In this document: positions 22,531 to 34,509 of the stretch, piece by piece | Position numbering within the stretch: position 1 is the first letter of the stretch | Layout of the letters: each line of letters begins with the position of its first letter | Origin: Lepidonotus clava | Lineage: Eukaryota; Annelida; Polychaeta; Phyllodocida; Polynoidae | Assembly: GCA_936440205.1 (NCBI GenBank) | Contig: OW387138.1 | Coordinates: forward strand, 25,005,541-25,069,540 | Reading direction: 5' to 3' | DNA length: 64,000 nt | Notes under the pieces: model-generated | The model's database searches: none | What the model was told of the DNA's origin: nothing | What the model saw: only the letters and a program-made list of their open reading frames with translations | Made by a program: the position numbers and the translations under genes

Positions 22531-25500
22531 CGCTGAGCCGCGTAGTGAACCCTGTGTATGCTTGATTGGGCAGAGGCGGTGAAGGTTGTTGAATGGGTGA
22601 GGAGAAGTGTGTACTGACCACCTGCTGCCTGGAGCCGTAAAGTGATTTACATCGGTAGCAAATCAACAAGAAACCAGACAATTGCGTCTTTCATTTATTT
22701 CATCTAAAAAAATATATTAAACGAAAAAGATGTTTTTGACTCTGTGGCTTCTTAAGGGACATCCACCTGAGTCCATGGCATAGTTTTAATGTAGCATAAT
22801 AGCCTCATAAAAAATACAAAATGGAAATAAATTGCTATAAATAGACTTCCTCCAGGGGTTGGTATCGACCTACCTCCTGGGTCGGCGGTAAGGAGCGGCT
22901 GGAGACTGGCGGGCCCCGGAGGTATTAGCAGTGGGAAAGGGGGCTGGCCGTTACCGCCAACACCACCCCGCCACCCGAACATGATAAATTTACCAGCCTG
23001 AACTCGCCGACATGCACATTAATTCTCTGAGATTTCCCTCCAAGAATGAAGCTCTGCTGCAGTGAAGTTGGCCGTTTTAGCGTCTTTGTTTTGATGAAGG
23101 AGGTTGTGGTTAGAAAGGCATGAAAAGAGAAAAAACAGCTACCGTTTTGTTTCCTTTTTCCTTTATGGTTATAGGTCTGGAAGGGGTTGGCCTAGTTCCT
23201 GCTGAAGGGTGGAGCGTGGCTTATAAGGAGTGAAGTGTGACAAGGTGAGGTGGGTCTTACTGAACTGTAGGGTTTTTATTCATACTTTATTTTGTCGTGT
23301 CAGATTACATAACAGCCGTCTTTTGAATCACCTATATATCAGATTTTTCCTTTCCCTGAGACGATCCCCGTTCAAAGAACAGGAAAAGAAATCCATATAA
23401 ATGACCGTTTTCTATTTTGTTGAAGAAATTCTTTCTGGCAAAACAGAGGTGATTAAATTGAAGATGTTTTATGGATTATAATGGCAGTTTTTAAATATCA
23501 ACTTATCAAACGTTAAGTAATTTTGCCACTGCCCGTCACTTTGTTATCTTCCATGTTTTATTGGTTGTTACATTTAAGAAGTGTTATTTCTTATTCCGAA
23601 CACGTTGCCAGAATGCAGTTTGCAAAGAATTATTTCCATAAAACCGACTCCCGATGCCCTTTGTGAGGTGCCCATCCCATTTCCGTATTTATTTGAATTT
23701 ATGCTTTTGAAATTATCTGAATGGCCCATCTGAATGTCATCGAAGATTACTCGTAATTCATTTAAACGAAGAAAAAGTACTAGAAGAACATTCACCAAAC
23801 GTGAAATATTGCATTATTAAAATGTTTATGTTTCATGTATGTATCATCAAATTCTTAGGCCATTGCATTTTATTTACAATTCTGTTGATGTTCTGTCTTT
23901 TGTTCTGTCTTATGTCTGATATTGAACGTTAAACATGTTCTTATCTTCCGCCTTTGATGTTGAATAACATGTATACAGAACCTGACCTGAATGCAGCTCA
24001 CATTGAGGATTGAGATGGGTAGAAAGTAGGAATAAGGAAAGAAAAGACACATAAACACACTCACATAAACTATAGAACTGTACTTAAACACACTCGTAAT
24101 TATGGACCTCCCCAGGCTAAAGGGAGACGAGGCTTAAAATCATCAGTTTTAGAATGCTTTCTTGCAATAACATTAGGTGAGTTGGATGTCAATTATCTGG
24201 ACAAGCAGCAGGTTGAAAGGATTTTAGAACATTTTTTCACCTTGTTATGGAGGAAGTCTATATATATCATGTGAAAAATTATATATTTATGTTTAGCGAA
24301 ATTACAGAATCAGTCTACTTATAGAAAGACTGTGTGCGAGACGCATTTTATTGGTAATATTATTCAGTAATTGTATATACATGCTTCTTCAAAGCAGAAC
24401 TATATAATGATATTGTCATTCCTGTTAAATGGTTTAGGATGTCATTGAGGAAGACATTCAAAGTCAAAGGTAAATTACAAACTATGTTCTAACAGTCCGT
24501 ATTACAAAGGCTTATTTATGTCTGAAATACGGGGTTATGATAAGGTTGAAACTTACAGGAGACTGGAGAAGCCATTACATCGTATACTTATCTAGATTTA
24601 ATTTATAGAAGTTATCAATCTATGATACTGGAACTTAATAACGTAGGCTTAATTCTTCATTCTATCTTTATATCGGACATACGTTATTTCTTATTCATCC
24701 ACCTCATACTTATAATATGTATTATAACCACATGCGCATGAAATGTTCCTGAAAACTTAGGGGGGTGGCAAATGAGTATAATAAAACGATGACCCTAAAT
24801 AGAATTTAAACAATGAATGTTTAAACATGAAATTGTTGACCGACCGAAAAGCATTAAATAAGTTAAAGTGTAGCGGTGCTGTAGGATGGAGCGGGACACC
24901 GTTCAATATAAAAGAAAAGCCGTCCAAGATCTCAAGGTGTTCATATCGTTAAAACAATTACCTTATGTTAACCCTTCTAAGGAAGGCAATTTCAGAAGGT
25001 AATAACTGTAATCTTCCCTGAGCTCTTTTAGCTAAATCCCCTGCTTTGAACTAATTGTACTCCACGCCCTACTCCAGTAGGCTGAATCCCCTGCTCCAAG
25101 GCTTCGTAGACTAGACAGTGGGCCGGGCCGGGCAGGACGGATGGTGTGGGATCGTCCGAATTCAATCAGGTCACCCTGGAGTAGATATTGACCAGTGTCC
25201 AGACGCCACCAACCCCCACCAGCTGCCTGCATCCCCCAGACTGTCCCCCAGATAAACATACAGACGCTTGACCCCTCCACATCTATATAACTTTACACCC
25301 TCCCTATGCTTACCATATCGCCCCATCCATTTTCGATATGGCTGCTAACCGTATTCACCAAGCACCTTGCCTCTTGCAAGTCTTAAAAGCATTCCCTTCA
25401 TCGGCTATGATTTATTATGCATGCACAGCTTACAAAATCATATCCAAGGGGAAGAGAAATGTGCTGTCTGTTTAATTGCCTGGCCGCCATATAAATTCAA

Positions 25501-25826
25501 AGAACAAAAAGACCCTGGCACCGCTTAATAACATAATTTAGATTCAAGTGGATTTAAGAGATTATACTTTATCACATCCATGCTGTGTTACGTGCCTGTC
25601 TCATCAGTACCACGGCTAGGCTCGCCTTCTAAAGGAATACATTACGGAAAGCAGCATCTCCCCATGGTTATAACCCGACCTAGTGGTAGGCTGTCGGGTA
25701 TTGGCATGGAACAGCTGCAGGCTCTGTGACTATTGGGAGCTTAGAGAGAAGTGGGTCGCCCCGCAGTCAGCCTGTGATGGAGGCAGATACTTCTACCCTC
25801 GACTATGACTTACAATAAACTCAAGA
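22531..25826. other. Non-coding stretch
   Basis: AT-rich with a GC-richer patch at 22840-22980 that includes a reverse CCCTGGAGGA (22848-22857). No exon or repeat is supported. Sequence at 25490-25610 contains SOX-like GAACAAAAAG and homeodomain-like words and looks enhancer-like, which I cannot test here. Confidence 0.3.
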
Positions 25827-26125
25827 GTCAGTCAGTTATGTAGGTCTATCGTTCTAACATACACTATAACCTGCACTGGATCATCAGTGAGTCAGTTATA
25901 ATTATATGCTTATAGTTTTCCCCATGTGTACCATTACCAGCAGTGGATCAGGAGTCGGCTCGTTATGTAGGATCCGGAGTCGGCCAATAATGTACGTCTT
26001 TACTTAAAAAAAAACTATTTAAAGCACTGGAGGTGTCAGCCAGTAATGTGGGCCTATAGTTCTAACATCCACCATTACCAACCTATAAGGGAGGCATCAT
26101 TATAATGTTAATATCTACCATTACC
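25827..26125. repeat. Decayed ~60-66 bp tandem array
   Basis: About four to five diverged units begin with GTCAGYCAGTTATGTAGG-like sequence (25827, about 25887, about 25953, a short one at 25979, and 26037). They share ATAGTTCTAACAT, CCATTACCA and CACTGGATCA blocks. Confidence 0.6.
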
Positions 26126-26631
26126 ACCCTCTCCCTTCCCCCCTAAGTTCCAACAATTGATCTCGGCTGAAAACGACTCCCCGATTCGCCCTCAGAATAA
26201 TTTTCAGTAAAATCGAACATATTATTGATAATTCATTCTACTACATGCAGGTTCTATAAAAGTACTGTAAGCAAATGTGATTCTTGATGCTATGATAATA
26301 GTAGCATTTCGATATACAGGTTTGGACCTTTTCTATAAGCAGATAAAGCTGCAGATAACGACCAACATGTTGATGTCGTTTAGTAGTTCGGTTCGTCAGC
26401 CATTGTTGATAGATCTAGGGAAGTTTAACCCTTAGCACAAGTCGTATGCATTCAACTTGTAAAGACATGAGCACTTTGAATATAAACTGTCATTCTATAA
26501 TAATACACATACACAAAGTAAAGGCTACACAAAGGCCGCATTCTTCATCATAATACAAAATAACCACACCCAATGGAATGCAGTATGCGGGGCTGGTATA
26601 TAACACAGACCAGTCTTTATTTTTCTGTGCT
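26126..26631. other. Non-coding stretch
   Basis: No feature recognised. Confidence 0.4.
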
Positions 26632-26812
26632 GGATGTAGGGGACCAGACGTTTCGCCCCCTGGAGTGGCCGACATCCGCCCTCCCCTACTCCGGCCACAC
26701 CCAGGAGGTCCCCGGAGAGACCATCCACCACCCCTACTAATGGGGACTGTAGTGTCCGGGGGCACCGGGAGGGGACGGGGTGGTCGCCGGCCGTCTGGGG
26801 TGGGGTAAAAGG
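26632..26812. other. GC-rich block with a G-quadruplex motif
   Basis: GC-rich island that includes CCCCTGGAGT near 26657 and, on the plus strand at 26758-26780, four G-runs of 3-5 separated by 1-4 bases (a standard G-quadruplex pattern). The overlapping ORFs have no known domain. Confidence 0.45.
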
Positions 26813-26836
26813 GTATTGACTGGGGAAACGGGGAGG

Positions 26837-26840
<4 letters not shown>

Positions 26841-26895
<55 letters not shown>
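26841..26895. repeat. (TA)n microsatellite
   Basis: About 27 TA units. Frames through it encode runs of YI and are not genes. Confidence 0.95.
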
Positions 26896-26897
<2 letters not shown>

Positions 26898-27680
26898 AGG
26901 GGAGAGGAATTTTTGGATTGGTAGGAGGTGTATGGAATAAGAGTAAAGGGATTTCATGGTGTATGTTGTAAGAGAAAATAGGTAGGATAAAAGGAATTGT
27001 TACCAAACTGATGGTGAGTTATGAAAGCGGGAAGAGAGGGACAGTGAATCGGAAAGGGAGAATAAATCAATAGGGGATGGGGTAGGAATAGTTATTCACA
27101 TCGACCTGACTTCAGAATTCTGTTCATTATACATTAGATTTTAAGGACATGAAATAACATACCCTTTTCTTTTCGGTTTATGTATTTACGATATACTCAG
27201 TTTATATCAAATAAATCTTATGATTGGGTATTATTAAATGGTGATTTGAAACATGATAACATGAAATGACAAAATAGGTCTACAGTAAACCAAGGTCGCC
27301 ATTATATTACATGCAAAATGGATAACATCTGACACACAATGCCGTGTATCAGGGTCATAAAACAATCTAAATAAGCGGTCAGTTGCGCATTCCATATTAT
27401 AATTAAATGCTCCAGTATCCGTTGTTTTTATTAGCAGATATCCTTGCTAAGTGGAGAGAGTATTTAACCAACATTATTTACTGACGTGAACTGTAGAGGA
27501 CCTACTTCCCTTAATCTGATATTCGGGTAATGGAGACTTGGTTCGGTGAATCTACTTCTTAGGTAGGGTTAATCCCTCAAAAGGACTAATGCATTGTCTA
27601 TTATTTACCCTGTTCGGTTCATCTTTCAGTTGACTGACGTCAGAGATCTGTGCTGACACATAAGAAAGCTGAGCATTGCT
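26896..27680. other. Non-coding stretch
   Basis: No gene seen. A perfect CRE, TGACGTCA, occurs at 27635-27642, one occurrence being about what chance allows. Confidence 0.4.
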
Positions 27681-28273
27681 TTATGCCCTGTTTCCACCAA
27701 CCGATTTTTCTTTGAACGATTTCAAAAATACCCTAAATATCGTCCTGATTTTGAAATCGTCAAAGAAATCTTTCTGTAGAAACAAAACATCGTTCAAACG
27801 ACTGATTTCAATGGATGATTTCTGAACCTGTCAGAAGCTTTTTGACCTTGTCAGACGACAGACAAATTATTTGACATGTTACATAATTTTGGACGATTTT
27901 GGCTTCTTGGACGATTTTTCTACACAAATCTTATGCCCATCTTTTGTTTGGAACAGGAAATATTTGGAGATTCAGTTAATAACAAAAATATGTTAATAAA
28001 AATAAATTTCAAATGAAAAATAAAATTTTTATATGCTATCATCATGAAGTAACCAACATTTCTTAGGTAAAATGTTGTTTAATTAAATCGTTGGTAAAAT
28101 TGTTGGTAAAATCGTCTGTCAAATCGTTTTATAGTCTTTTGGTGGAAACAGAAAATTGTCCCAAAAAATGGTTGCTCTTGCATGATTTTTTCTAACAATA
28201 AAGTCTTCTGTCTTTGTCTGTTGAAAAAAACGTTCAATTTTGATCTAGTCTTTTTGGTGGAAACAGGGCATTA
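27681..28273. mobile_element. MITE with TTA target duplication, PIF/Harbinger-like
   Basis: Perfect 17-bp inverted termini: 27684-27700 (TGCCCTGTTTCCACCAA) and its complement at 28254-28270, flanked by TTA on both sides (27681-27683 and 28271-28273). The element is 587 bp. A second copy of the right end (TTTTGGTGGAAACAG) lies at about 28136-28151, suggesting an internal duplication or nested copy. Repeated AATCGT/ACGATT words in both orientations make it a foldback. No transposase is present. The TTA duplication points to PIF/Harbinger. Confidence 0.85.
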
Positions 28274-28929
28274 CTGTACTTCCAAGGCTGTTCTAATGCT
28301 CAGCCTTGTAAGATGTGTGCGTTTTGTAAGTGCTACTTGTGACCAAAAACTATACGGACATAAGAGAATTTTTTCTCTGAACACTAGGGTTGCTGTGAGG
28401 TGTGATATACGTTTGTCGATTTCTCATCGATCGACGGAGTGTGGAAATGTGCATCGAGCGTGGAGTTATGTTATAACCGGATACTGACAATCCAGGATAA
28501 TCATAATTTTGATAATGAATCGATGAGGTTTTTGAAATAGTTTGGGAGAGGGATATGGCGTATTCCAAATAACGCCCTGCTGTTCTCCTACTGGCTTTTC
28601 TTAAATAAGGTAAAGGAGGTAGGAGACTAATCTTGGCCAGTAACCCCAGACCACTATGGCCAACACGCATTGAGACAACTATCCCATAAGGACACCTACC
28701 CCCTCCTACATTCATCTGAACCTCCGCCCCATCCCCGTAGGCCAACGTAGGAAAGTATCTGTCCAAAGGACGTGCCTAAAATCTTGGACAATAAAGGAAA
28801 GAACTGCTTTTGACAATTATTTAAAAAACCTCAGACAATTTCACATTAAGCGACATAAAGGCTACAGTGTGGTTATCATAGAACCAGTACAGATTATGAA
28901 TATTCACTCTTTAACTTTTAAAAATAAAG
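28274..28929. other. Non-coding stretch
   Basis: A 138-codon minus-strand ORF (28350-28766) has no recognisable domain and is not called. No repeat is evident. Confidence 0.35.
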
Positions 28930-29080
28930 TTTAATCACACCAAACCCGACTCCAGTTGTTTTGTTGGACAGGTTGTTTTATTAGTGAGAGAATTGTGCAA
29001 TCAACATGTTTCGACTTTTGATGGTCTTCGTCAGGATTGAAAATTTGCTCTAAAACGACTTGGTATATCAACTTTTAACA
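28930..29080 (-). mobile_element. Penelope-like element fragment with hammerhead motif
   Basis: Read on the minus strand, the segment carries a hammerhead ribozyme motif (28998-29039) followed about 40-60 bases later by CAACTGGAGTCGGGTTTGG. The same order, with the related CAACCAGAATTGGGTTCG, occurs on the plus strand at 33331-33454. Penelope-like retroelements are known to carry hammerhead motifs in their terminal repeats, so a Penelope-derived tail is the best reading. The outer limits are uncertain. AACTTTTAA occurs at both edges (about 28912 and 29070) and may be a target duplication. Confidence 0.55.
28998..29039 (-). ncRNA. Hammerhead ribozyme motif
   Basis: Minus strand: stem I strand CAATC, core CTGACGA, stem II AGAC...GTC with an 8-base loop, GAAA, a minimal stem III (C-AT-G, within the palindrome AACATGTT), the GTT cleavage triplet, then GATTG closing stem I. 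All invariant core bases are present. Cleavage is predicted between 29003 and 29002. A one-base-pair stem III inside a palindrome suggests action as a dimer, as known for Penelope-type hammerheads. Confidence 0.7.
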
Positions 29081-31394
29081 CTGTTGAAAAGGTAAATAGA
29101 AAGTCGTCATAGCGACGGTTGAAATTAACGTGTTGAAAGTTAAACCGGTAGAAATAGTCCAATTAAAACGGTTTTTTTCAATTTTTTCTTTTTAAAATAA
29201 TTTGTTGATCGGCTAAGGATTATGTTAAAATTACGAGAATAAATTAAACTGGTACAAAAGTTTGTGTATTGGGTTAAATCGTACGTGGAATTACAGTCCA
29301 ACTCGTAACATCCACTTACAGCTGCCTAGAATTTTTTTTAGGTAGGCCTAATACAATTACAAATATCAAGAGTAGAATATGAAACAGTCTTGGAACAGTA
29401 GAATCCAGGGGTGGGAGTTTTTAATCCTGTTTAACTTTTAGTAGTAATTAAAGGCCCCAAACACTAGCCATATCAATAGCCATAATTATGTTGTCGTATT
29501 GCCTTTGAGAATCAGTCAAACTCCAAAACAACAAAATTAATGTGTTACAGCCCTAAATTTTAGATGACTGTGGCCAGGATACAGCATAATGCTAATATCC
29601 GTCATTTCTAACACATGCCTATCTTGTATTATCATATTATTGACATAATGGCCAATTATTACGCTCTTCATACCATCAATCAAGTCTTTGATAACCCTAC
29701 ATTGTTGACTAATTACAGAGTAGAGTATGGTTGCCAAGTTTGTTATTTAGTTTATCAAATCCCAATCTTCACTATTTCACACCTGAATATTACCCGTTGC
29801 TCGATATTAAACCGTAATTAAATGGCAATGATTATTGTATACATTAACCTATATCTGCGAGGGTGTGTCCAATCAGCTAAAGCAAAGCTAAAAAACCTAA
29901 GGTCTAATGGGATTGTATGTCCTTAAGGCTAACATCCACAGCCAACCACTAATTGCTCATTAGGTGGAGAGAAACTATCCTACAAGCGATGCTATATCAC
30001 TTGTGAAAATTAATTGGAAAACCTAATTAAAATTTGGAATCATAGTAATCACTTCACCTTAACGGCTAATGTTGCTTTGTCCATCAGCATTATGAAAGGA
30101 AGCTTTAGCCATAAGCCCTTTAGGGATTATTCTAGTCCCTTCTAAAATTAGAAATATGCTATGATTCGTGCATGTAATTGTGAACAGTTACACATTGTCA
30201 ACCTTACAGGTCCAGGTGTAAGCACAGACATTAGGATGAATGCCTACTACCCAGTGTGTCCCGATTAGTGCCTCCATTCATTGCAGTTCATCTGTCCTCA
30301 AATCATTGATGTCAATGGGAAGGCAAAAAGGAAGTATTCATCTGAAACACTTTGTAAATATAAATCAAATACGATTATATTGAGACACTTGAGACATCGT
30401 TTAGCGACTATTCAGCTTTTTACTCGTTCGTGTTGTGTGTAGGATTACTTGCTTTACCATTATTGTTTACAACCCTGACGGTGACGTTTTGTAATGCTCT
30501 AATAACGTTGTGTGACGTTGTTTGAACGTTCTGCGACGTCCTACCTTGGCTTGGTAGGTAGTGCGGGCTGCCCATGTGTGCTTATAGTGATCACTTCTTC
30601 CTGAACCTATGTACAGTAGCACAGATCCTCTAGACGCTGCGTCATCAGTCTATAGTCTCCTTTTTGCCACCACCTATCTACAGTATTTATATTGTCTCCT
30701 GGTCCTTTTTATCTTCCACGCCTCTGTTACGCCAAATAAACAAGTTAGAAATGGGTATGGCCACAATATTAGAAATAGTTCAATGAAACTTTAGTGTTAT
30801 CTTTTCTGATAGGAAGCCAACTTGAATTAGAATAGTTCCCATTCAAGGTCACTGTGATTGATGTGTGGAAAATGTCGTAGGCTTCTGATGAAACTTGACA
30901 ATTGTGTTTTAAGGAACACTAAAGCGGAGTAAGGTGGCCGCCTTGAGAACACTGCCTCTCCCATCTCCCCCCAGCCAGCCGCAGGGCCTCGTGTTAAGAG
31001 GGTGGGGCCAGGCCACGCTGTACATCTCGTATTATGGTGTCCCCTCCGACAGTTCTATACACCGCCCGCCCCAGGGGGCCGCATGTAAATCGCCACACCC
31101 GCTAGGGGCTCTGGTGGCGCCTCCTACTTGCCGTGTTTCCCTATGGGGCCAGATCAAGTTGGATCTTGGAGATGCGTGAGCAGGGAGAGGTGTCGGAGAG
31201 AGAGGGACGGGTAGGGATGGGAGAGGGGCTGCCGGGGTGTCCAAGGTGTGAAGAGAAGTGGTAAGGAAGAAGGGCACGTGTATGAAATGCCAGATCTTGA
31301 GTCTGTAAAATCATTGTATTGAAATAATGATAGGAAATACAGCGCATCCTTTGCACAGTAAGATGAGGAACACTGAATGTGTTTTTTTTTTTAC
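29081..31394. other. Non-coding stretch
   Basis: AT-rich with no supported gene. TAGGCCTA occurs at about 29343. A GC-rich patch at 30930-31250 includes a partial CTCF-like match (11 of 13, near 31119-31131, minus strand) but no exon. Confidence 0.35.
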
Positions 31395-31575
31395 TTTAAG
31401 GGAGGCAAAAGTTGTTGTGTGAAAATGTTGTTGTGTGAAATTGTTGTTGTGTGAAATTGTTGTTGCGTGAAAATGTTGTTGTGTAAAAATCTGACAATAT
31501 TTTGCAAACTCAATTAACTGAAAATACACTAATAAGAGTCTAACTTTAGCCATTGGTACAGTATCAACTGCAGCG
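31395..31575. mobile_element. Truncated MITE of the AGGGAGCCAAAA family (copy 2)
   Basis: Starts TTTAAGGGAGGCAAAAG like the copy at 659-1021. After a tandem insert it resumes matching that copy (TCTGACAATATTTTGCAAACTC against TTTGACAACATTTTGGAAACTC in shared positions) to about 31575. The opposite terminus is not found, so it is a partial copy. Confidence 0.6.
31411..31490. repeat. 16-bp minisatellite, five copies
   Basis: Five head-to-tail copies of GTTGTTGTGTGAAAAT with one or two substitutions each, starting at 31411, 31427, 31443, 31459 and 31475. The array sits inside the MITE copy, at the point matching bases about 20-30 of the copy at 659-1021, so it arose by expansion within the element. 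Confidence 0.95.
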
Positions 31576-33315
31576 TATTTCATTATAAGAAGTGTCCGGT
31601 CAGGGCCGATTGGTTCTTCATCCTTAAGAAACTGATGTCAAATTACAATTACGTATAATTATAATCCTGTGATTGCAGATCTCAAGTCTTAAATCACCCT
31701 ATCCAATTACCTGTGAGGTGTCCTCTGCTCGGCAATACGAGTTAAACGGGTTGTTACACATTAGCTTACATTCTAGGAGACAATGCAGGATCTTAACTGA
31801 ACAAGAGTTAGTTTACTGTAAATCAGAATTAAATCTTAATGAAGATATCCTTTTCGAATGTCTAGTGGTCCTACACCTACTTGTCTGAAGTATAATAGCA
31901 AGTAGTCTTTATTCATGAGGTCTTGCATGTATATCCTTTACAATGCCCGGATTACTGAAGTCCCACGGGTAACACACAGCGCCATATGTACCACAGTACT
32001 AGAAAGACTCCACTCAGATTTCAGTCTCTGCTAACCCTTGTCCAACTGCCTTCCATACATCAACTCTGAGACATCTTCACTCTTTGTTGGCTCATGCAAA
32101 AGAAGCCGTCTCAAGTCTCTGCAGTAGGTTGAGTCCATTATATCCTAGGTATCTACTCTGAACACTCGCTAAGGTTAACCCTTGATAGAGTGAACTCAAA
32201 TATAGACTTGGGCAGTGATGAACTCTAAACAAACCGAAACATTAAGATGGTTGTTGCACTTCATAAGTTTTACCCCTTATTCTTTAATTCAAGTTATTTA
32301 AACTGTTCCAACGTCGCTTTTATCCCGGTCTCCCCAGGGATCCAGCATACATTCGGATTGTACGTTAATTTGTACAGCAATATAACGGTTTAGTATGATG
32401 CATATGTGATTATGGTCGCAGCAAAACATCAATAGGTAATAATTTATTAAATTTTACACATGCGGCTGCGTATCAATACAAACACATTAACCAGTCAATT
32501 TCGAGGAGGCACCAAACGTGATTTATAATGGGCAAGGAAATACATCTGTTAAAAGTAAGACTGTTTCAAATACAATGTCATTTTGAACACATACACTCAT
32601 AAATACTTCAACGTAGGCCTATATATATCATCGGTATTTAAAACATTTTCTGGTTGGTTTACACATAACACATTATAGAGATAAGGTAGCGGGAGCAAGG
32701 AGAGAGTCGAGAAGTGATTGGTGGCGCAGGGGGCCGCCCGTGGACACAGGGCAGTCCGTCTGGAGAAAGGCCCCGTCTGGACCAATTCCAAGTGGCGATT
32801 TCAGGATTTAAATTGGGACTTTACAGTAATGGCGTTTGTGGAAATCCCCCAGACTGCGGGAGCTGGTGGGTAAAGCTGTGGCTGAGGTGGTTGTATGGAG
32901 AAGCTGTGGGTAGAATCCCGCTTTGGGAGGCAATATATAGGAGTCGTGTGAGAAGGATCCACTGGGGGTCAGGGCTAGGGGAGGTCAGTTCACAATGACC
33001 AGGACGGCTGTAGTAGAGGGGTCAGGGGTGGGGGAGGACAGTACATAAAGAACCATCTGGTCACTGCAATAAGGCCCCCCTAGAATGCCCTTTCCACTGT
33101 AGTGGATGGCGACAAGAGTCTCTGTGGAGAGGTCCGAAGATTCACGGCTCCTGGGTCGGACCCTGTGAGGGCCCAGATTAAGTGAGAGGTGTGGAGGACC
33201 TACAGGAGGACCTGTGGGATCAGTGGTCTCTATATAGCCGCAGGAGGAGTTTTATAGACCATTTACTAAAAGGGCATGGTGCCGCCATTAGCTTAATGCA
33301 TGTAGTCCTTTGGTG
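31576..33315. other. Non-coding stretch
   Basis: AT-rich to 32600, then GC-richer from 32700 to 33260 with repeated GGGGTCAGGG and GGAGGAC words. No ORF has a known domain. TAGGCCTA occurs near 32613. Confidence 0.35.
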
Positions 33316-33469
33316 TTTATATAGATTAGAATATGAATCCTGATGAAGGCAGTAACACGCCGAATCTAGTTGATTCGCCATAATCTATTTATACTATAAT
33401 GATAAACACAAGTTAACAACAACCAGAATTGGGTTCGATGTAGCTTCTACACTTTTTATATAGATTAGA
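33316..33469 (+). mobile_element. 124-bp retroposed element with 15-bp target duplication
   Basis: TTTATATAGATTAGA occurs at 33316-33330 and again, identical, at 33455-33469. It brackets 124 bp that start with a hammerhead-like motif four bases in and contain CAACCAGAATTGGGTTCG. The same two blocks in the same order occur on the minus strand at 28930-29080. A long identical flanking repeat fits a target-site duplication from retroposition. With no coding capacity this is a non-autonomous, Penelope- or retrozyme-like unit. Identical flanks suggest it is fairly young. Confidence 0.7.
33335..33376 (+). ncRNA. Hammerhead ribozyme-like motif
   Basis: Plus strand: GAATC (stem I), CTGATGA core, AGGC...GCC stem II with an 8-base loop, GAAT where the core expects GAAA, minimal stem III C-TA-G, the GTT cleavage triplet, then GATTC. 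Compared with the copy at 28998-29039, stem I (GAATC/GATTC against CAATC/GATTG) and stem II (GGC/GCC against GAC/GTC) differ by paired changes. The GAAT change may reduce or abolish activity. Confidence 0.6.
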
Positions 33470-34150
33470 TATTTAAAAAGAGTATGGGGTTGAAGTTCAT
33501 CGTGTCCACTTCCAATTACCTACACGCATACATTGCTAAAATGACCGAAATGACCATATATATATCCATGGCAATATGATATGATTTTCTAAAAATAACC
33601 ATTTTGACCCTCAGAAGCTAGTCTGCTTATATCAGCTGTATATATGATCGCATTGGGTTATTCATAAGGAATTTCAGACAGGGTGGGGACTCTTAGAAAA
33701 CAGACTCAATTCCTATAATCTTGAATCAAAATGTAAAGAAAAAGAACGTATGGCATAATAAGTCCAAATCTCACGTCAGTGATTGATTTGCTATAGATTT
33801 AAACATCACATGCTTGGACTCCGAGCTGCCCAAAGTCCAGGGTCCAGGGCCATGGAAAAGGAAGCCATTGGGAAACTTTACACAGGCCATAAAGTTTGTG
33901 ATTTAGTGTGGATGGCTACACAAGAGCCGACTACGCCACCTTTAAGGGACCCTTAACCCATAGCACGGCCACACAGATAGCCCGGCCACCGGAGTGGGAT
34001 GAGTCGGGGCTAGAGAGTGCAAGAATTATATTCATGTAGCCTATGTGTGTTTGGAGTTTAATTCCACTTTAGATATTGGGGAATCGGCACTGGTACGCAG
34101 CATATAATACTTATGTCAGATCCTTTTTTGGGACATAATTTTATTGCTGA
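33470..34150. other. Non-coding stretch
   Basis: AT-rich, no gene or repeat recognised. Confidence 0.4.
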
Positions 34151-34509
34151 TTTAAAGGGAGCCAAAACCAACAGATTCAACAAAACATTTCCAAACCGAA
34201 TAATCATGGAGATCCATTCCTTGCACCTATCTTTGGACCATGTTAAAATCTAAACCATTAAATATGGTAGAAAATAAATTAAAACACATTTTCTTGCTCA
34301 ACTCAGGTAATGTGCATCCGCAATAAAATGGGGTTTCTTTACAAACAAATGGAAAATACTACCATCTCTCATGGAATTCTACTTTGGTTTGAGCTAGTTT
34401 TCATAGCCAGTACTTTACCACTGACCTTAACTAGACTTATCTAACATATTTCTATATTTATCTGAGTTTTTTAATGTTATCAATTATATTGGTTTTTGGG
34501 CCCCTATAA
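34151..34509. mobile_element. MITE, AGGGAGCCAAAA family (copy 3)
   Basis: The left end TTTAAAGGGAGCCAAAACC and the reverse complement of 34488-34509 (TTATAGGGGCCCAAAAACC) form an imperfect inverted repeat. The length (359 bp) and end sequence match copy 1 at 659-1021. Interior words such as GGACCAT and CTTTACCACTGACC also resemble that copy. Confidence 0.6.

Noticed and set aside
26490-27006. ORFs of 68-155 codons with YIYIYI runs
   Set aside because: They run through a (TA)n microsatellite and a GC-rich block, with no domain or splice support.
27635-27642. Perfect CRE TGACGTCA
   Set aside because: A single 8-bp match is expected about once in 64 kb and no other promoter sites adjoin it.
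29081-29160. Protein-coding remnant of a Penelope-like element upstream of the hammerhead fragment
   Set aside because: A short open stretch on the minus strand is too brief and too weak to assign to a reverse transcriptase or endonuclease.
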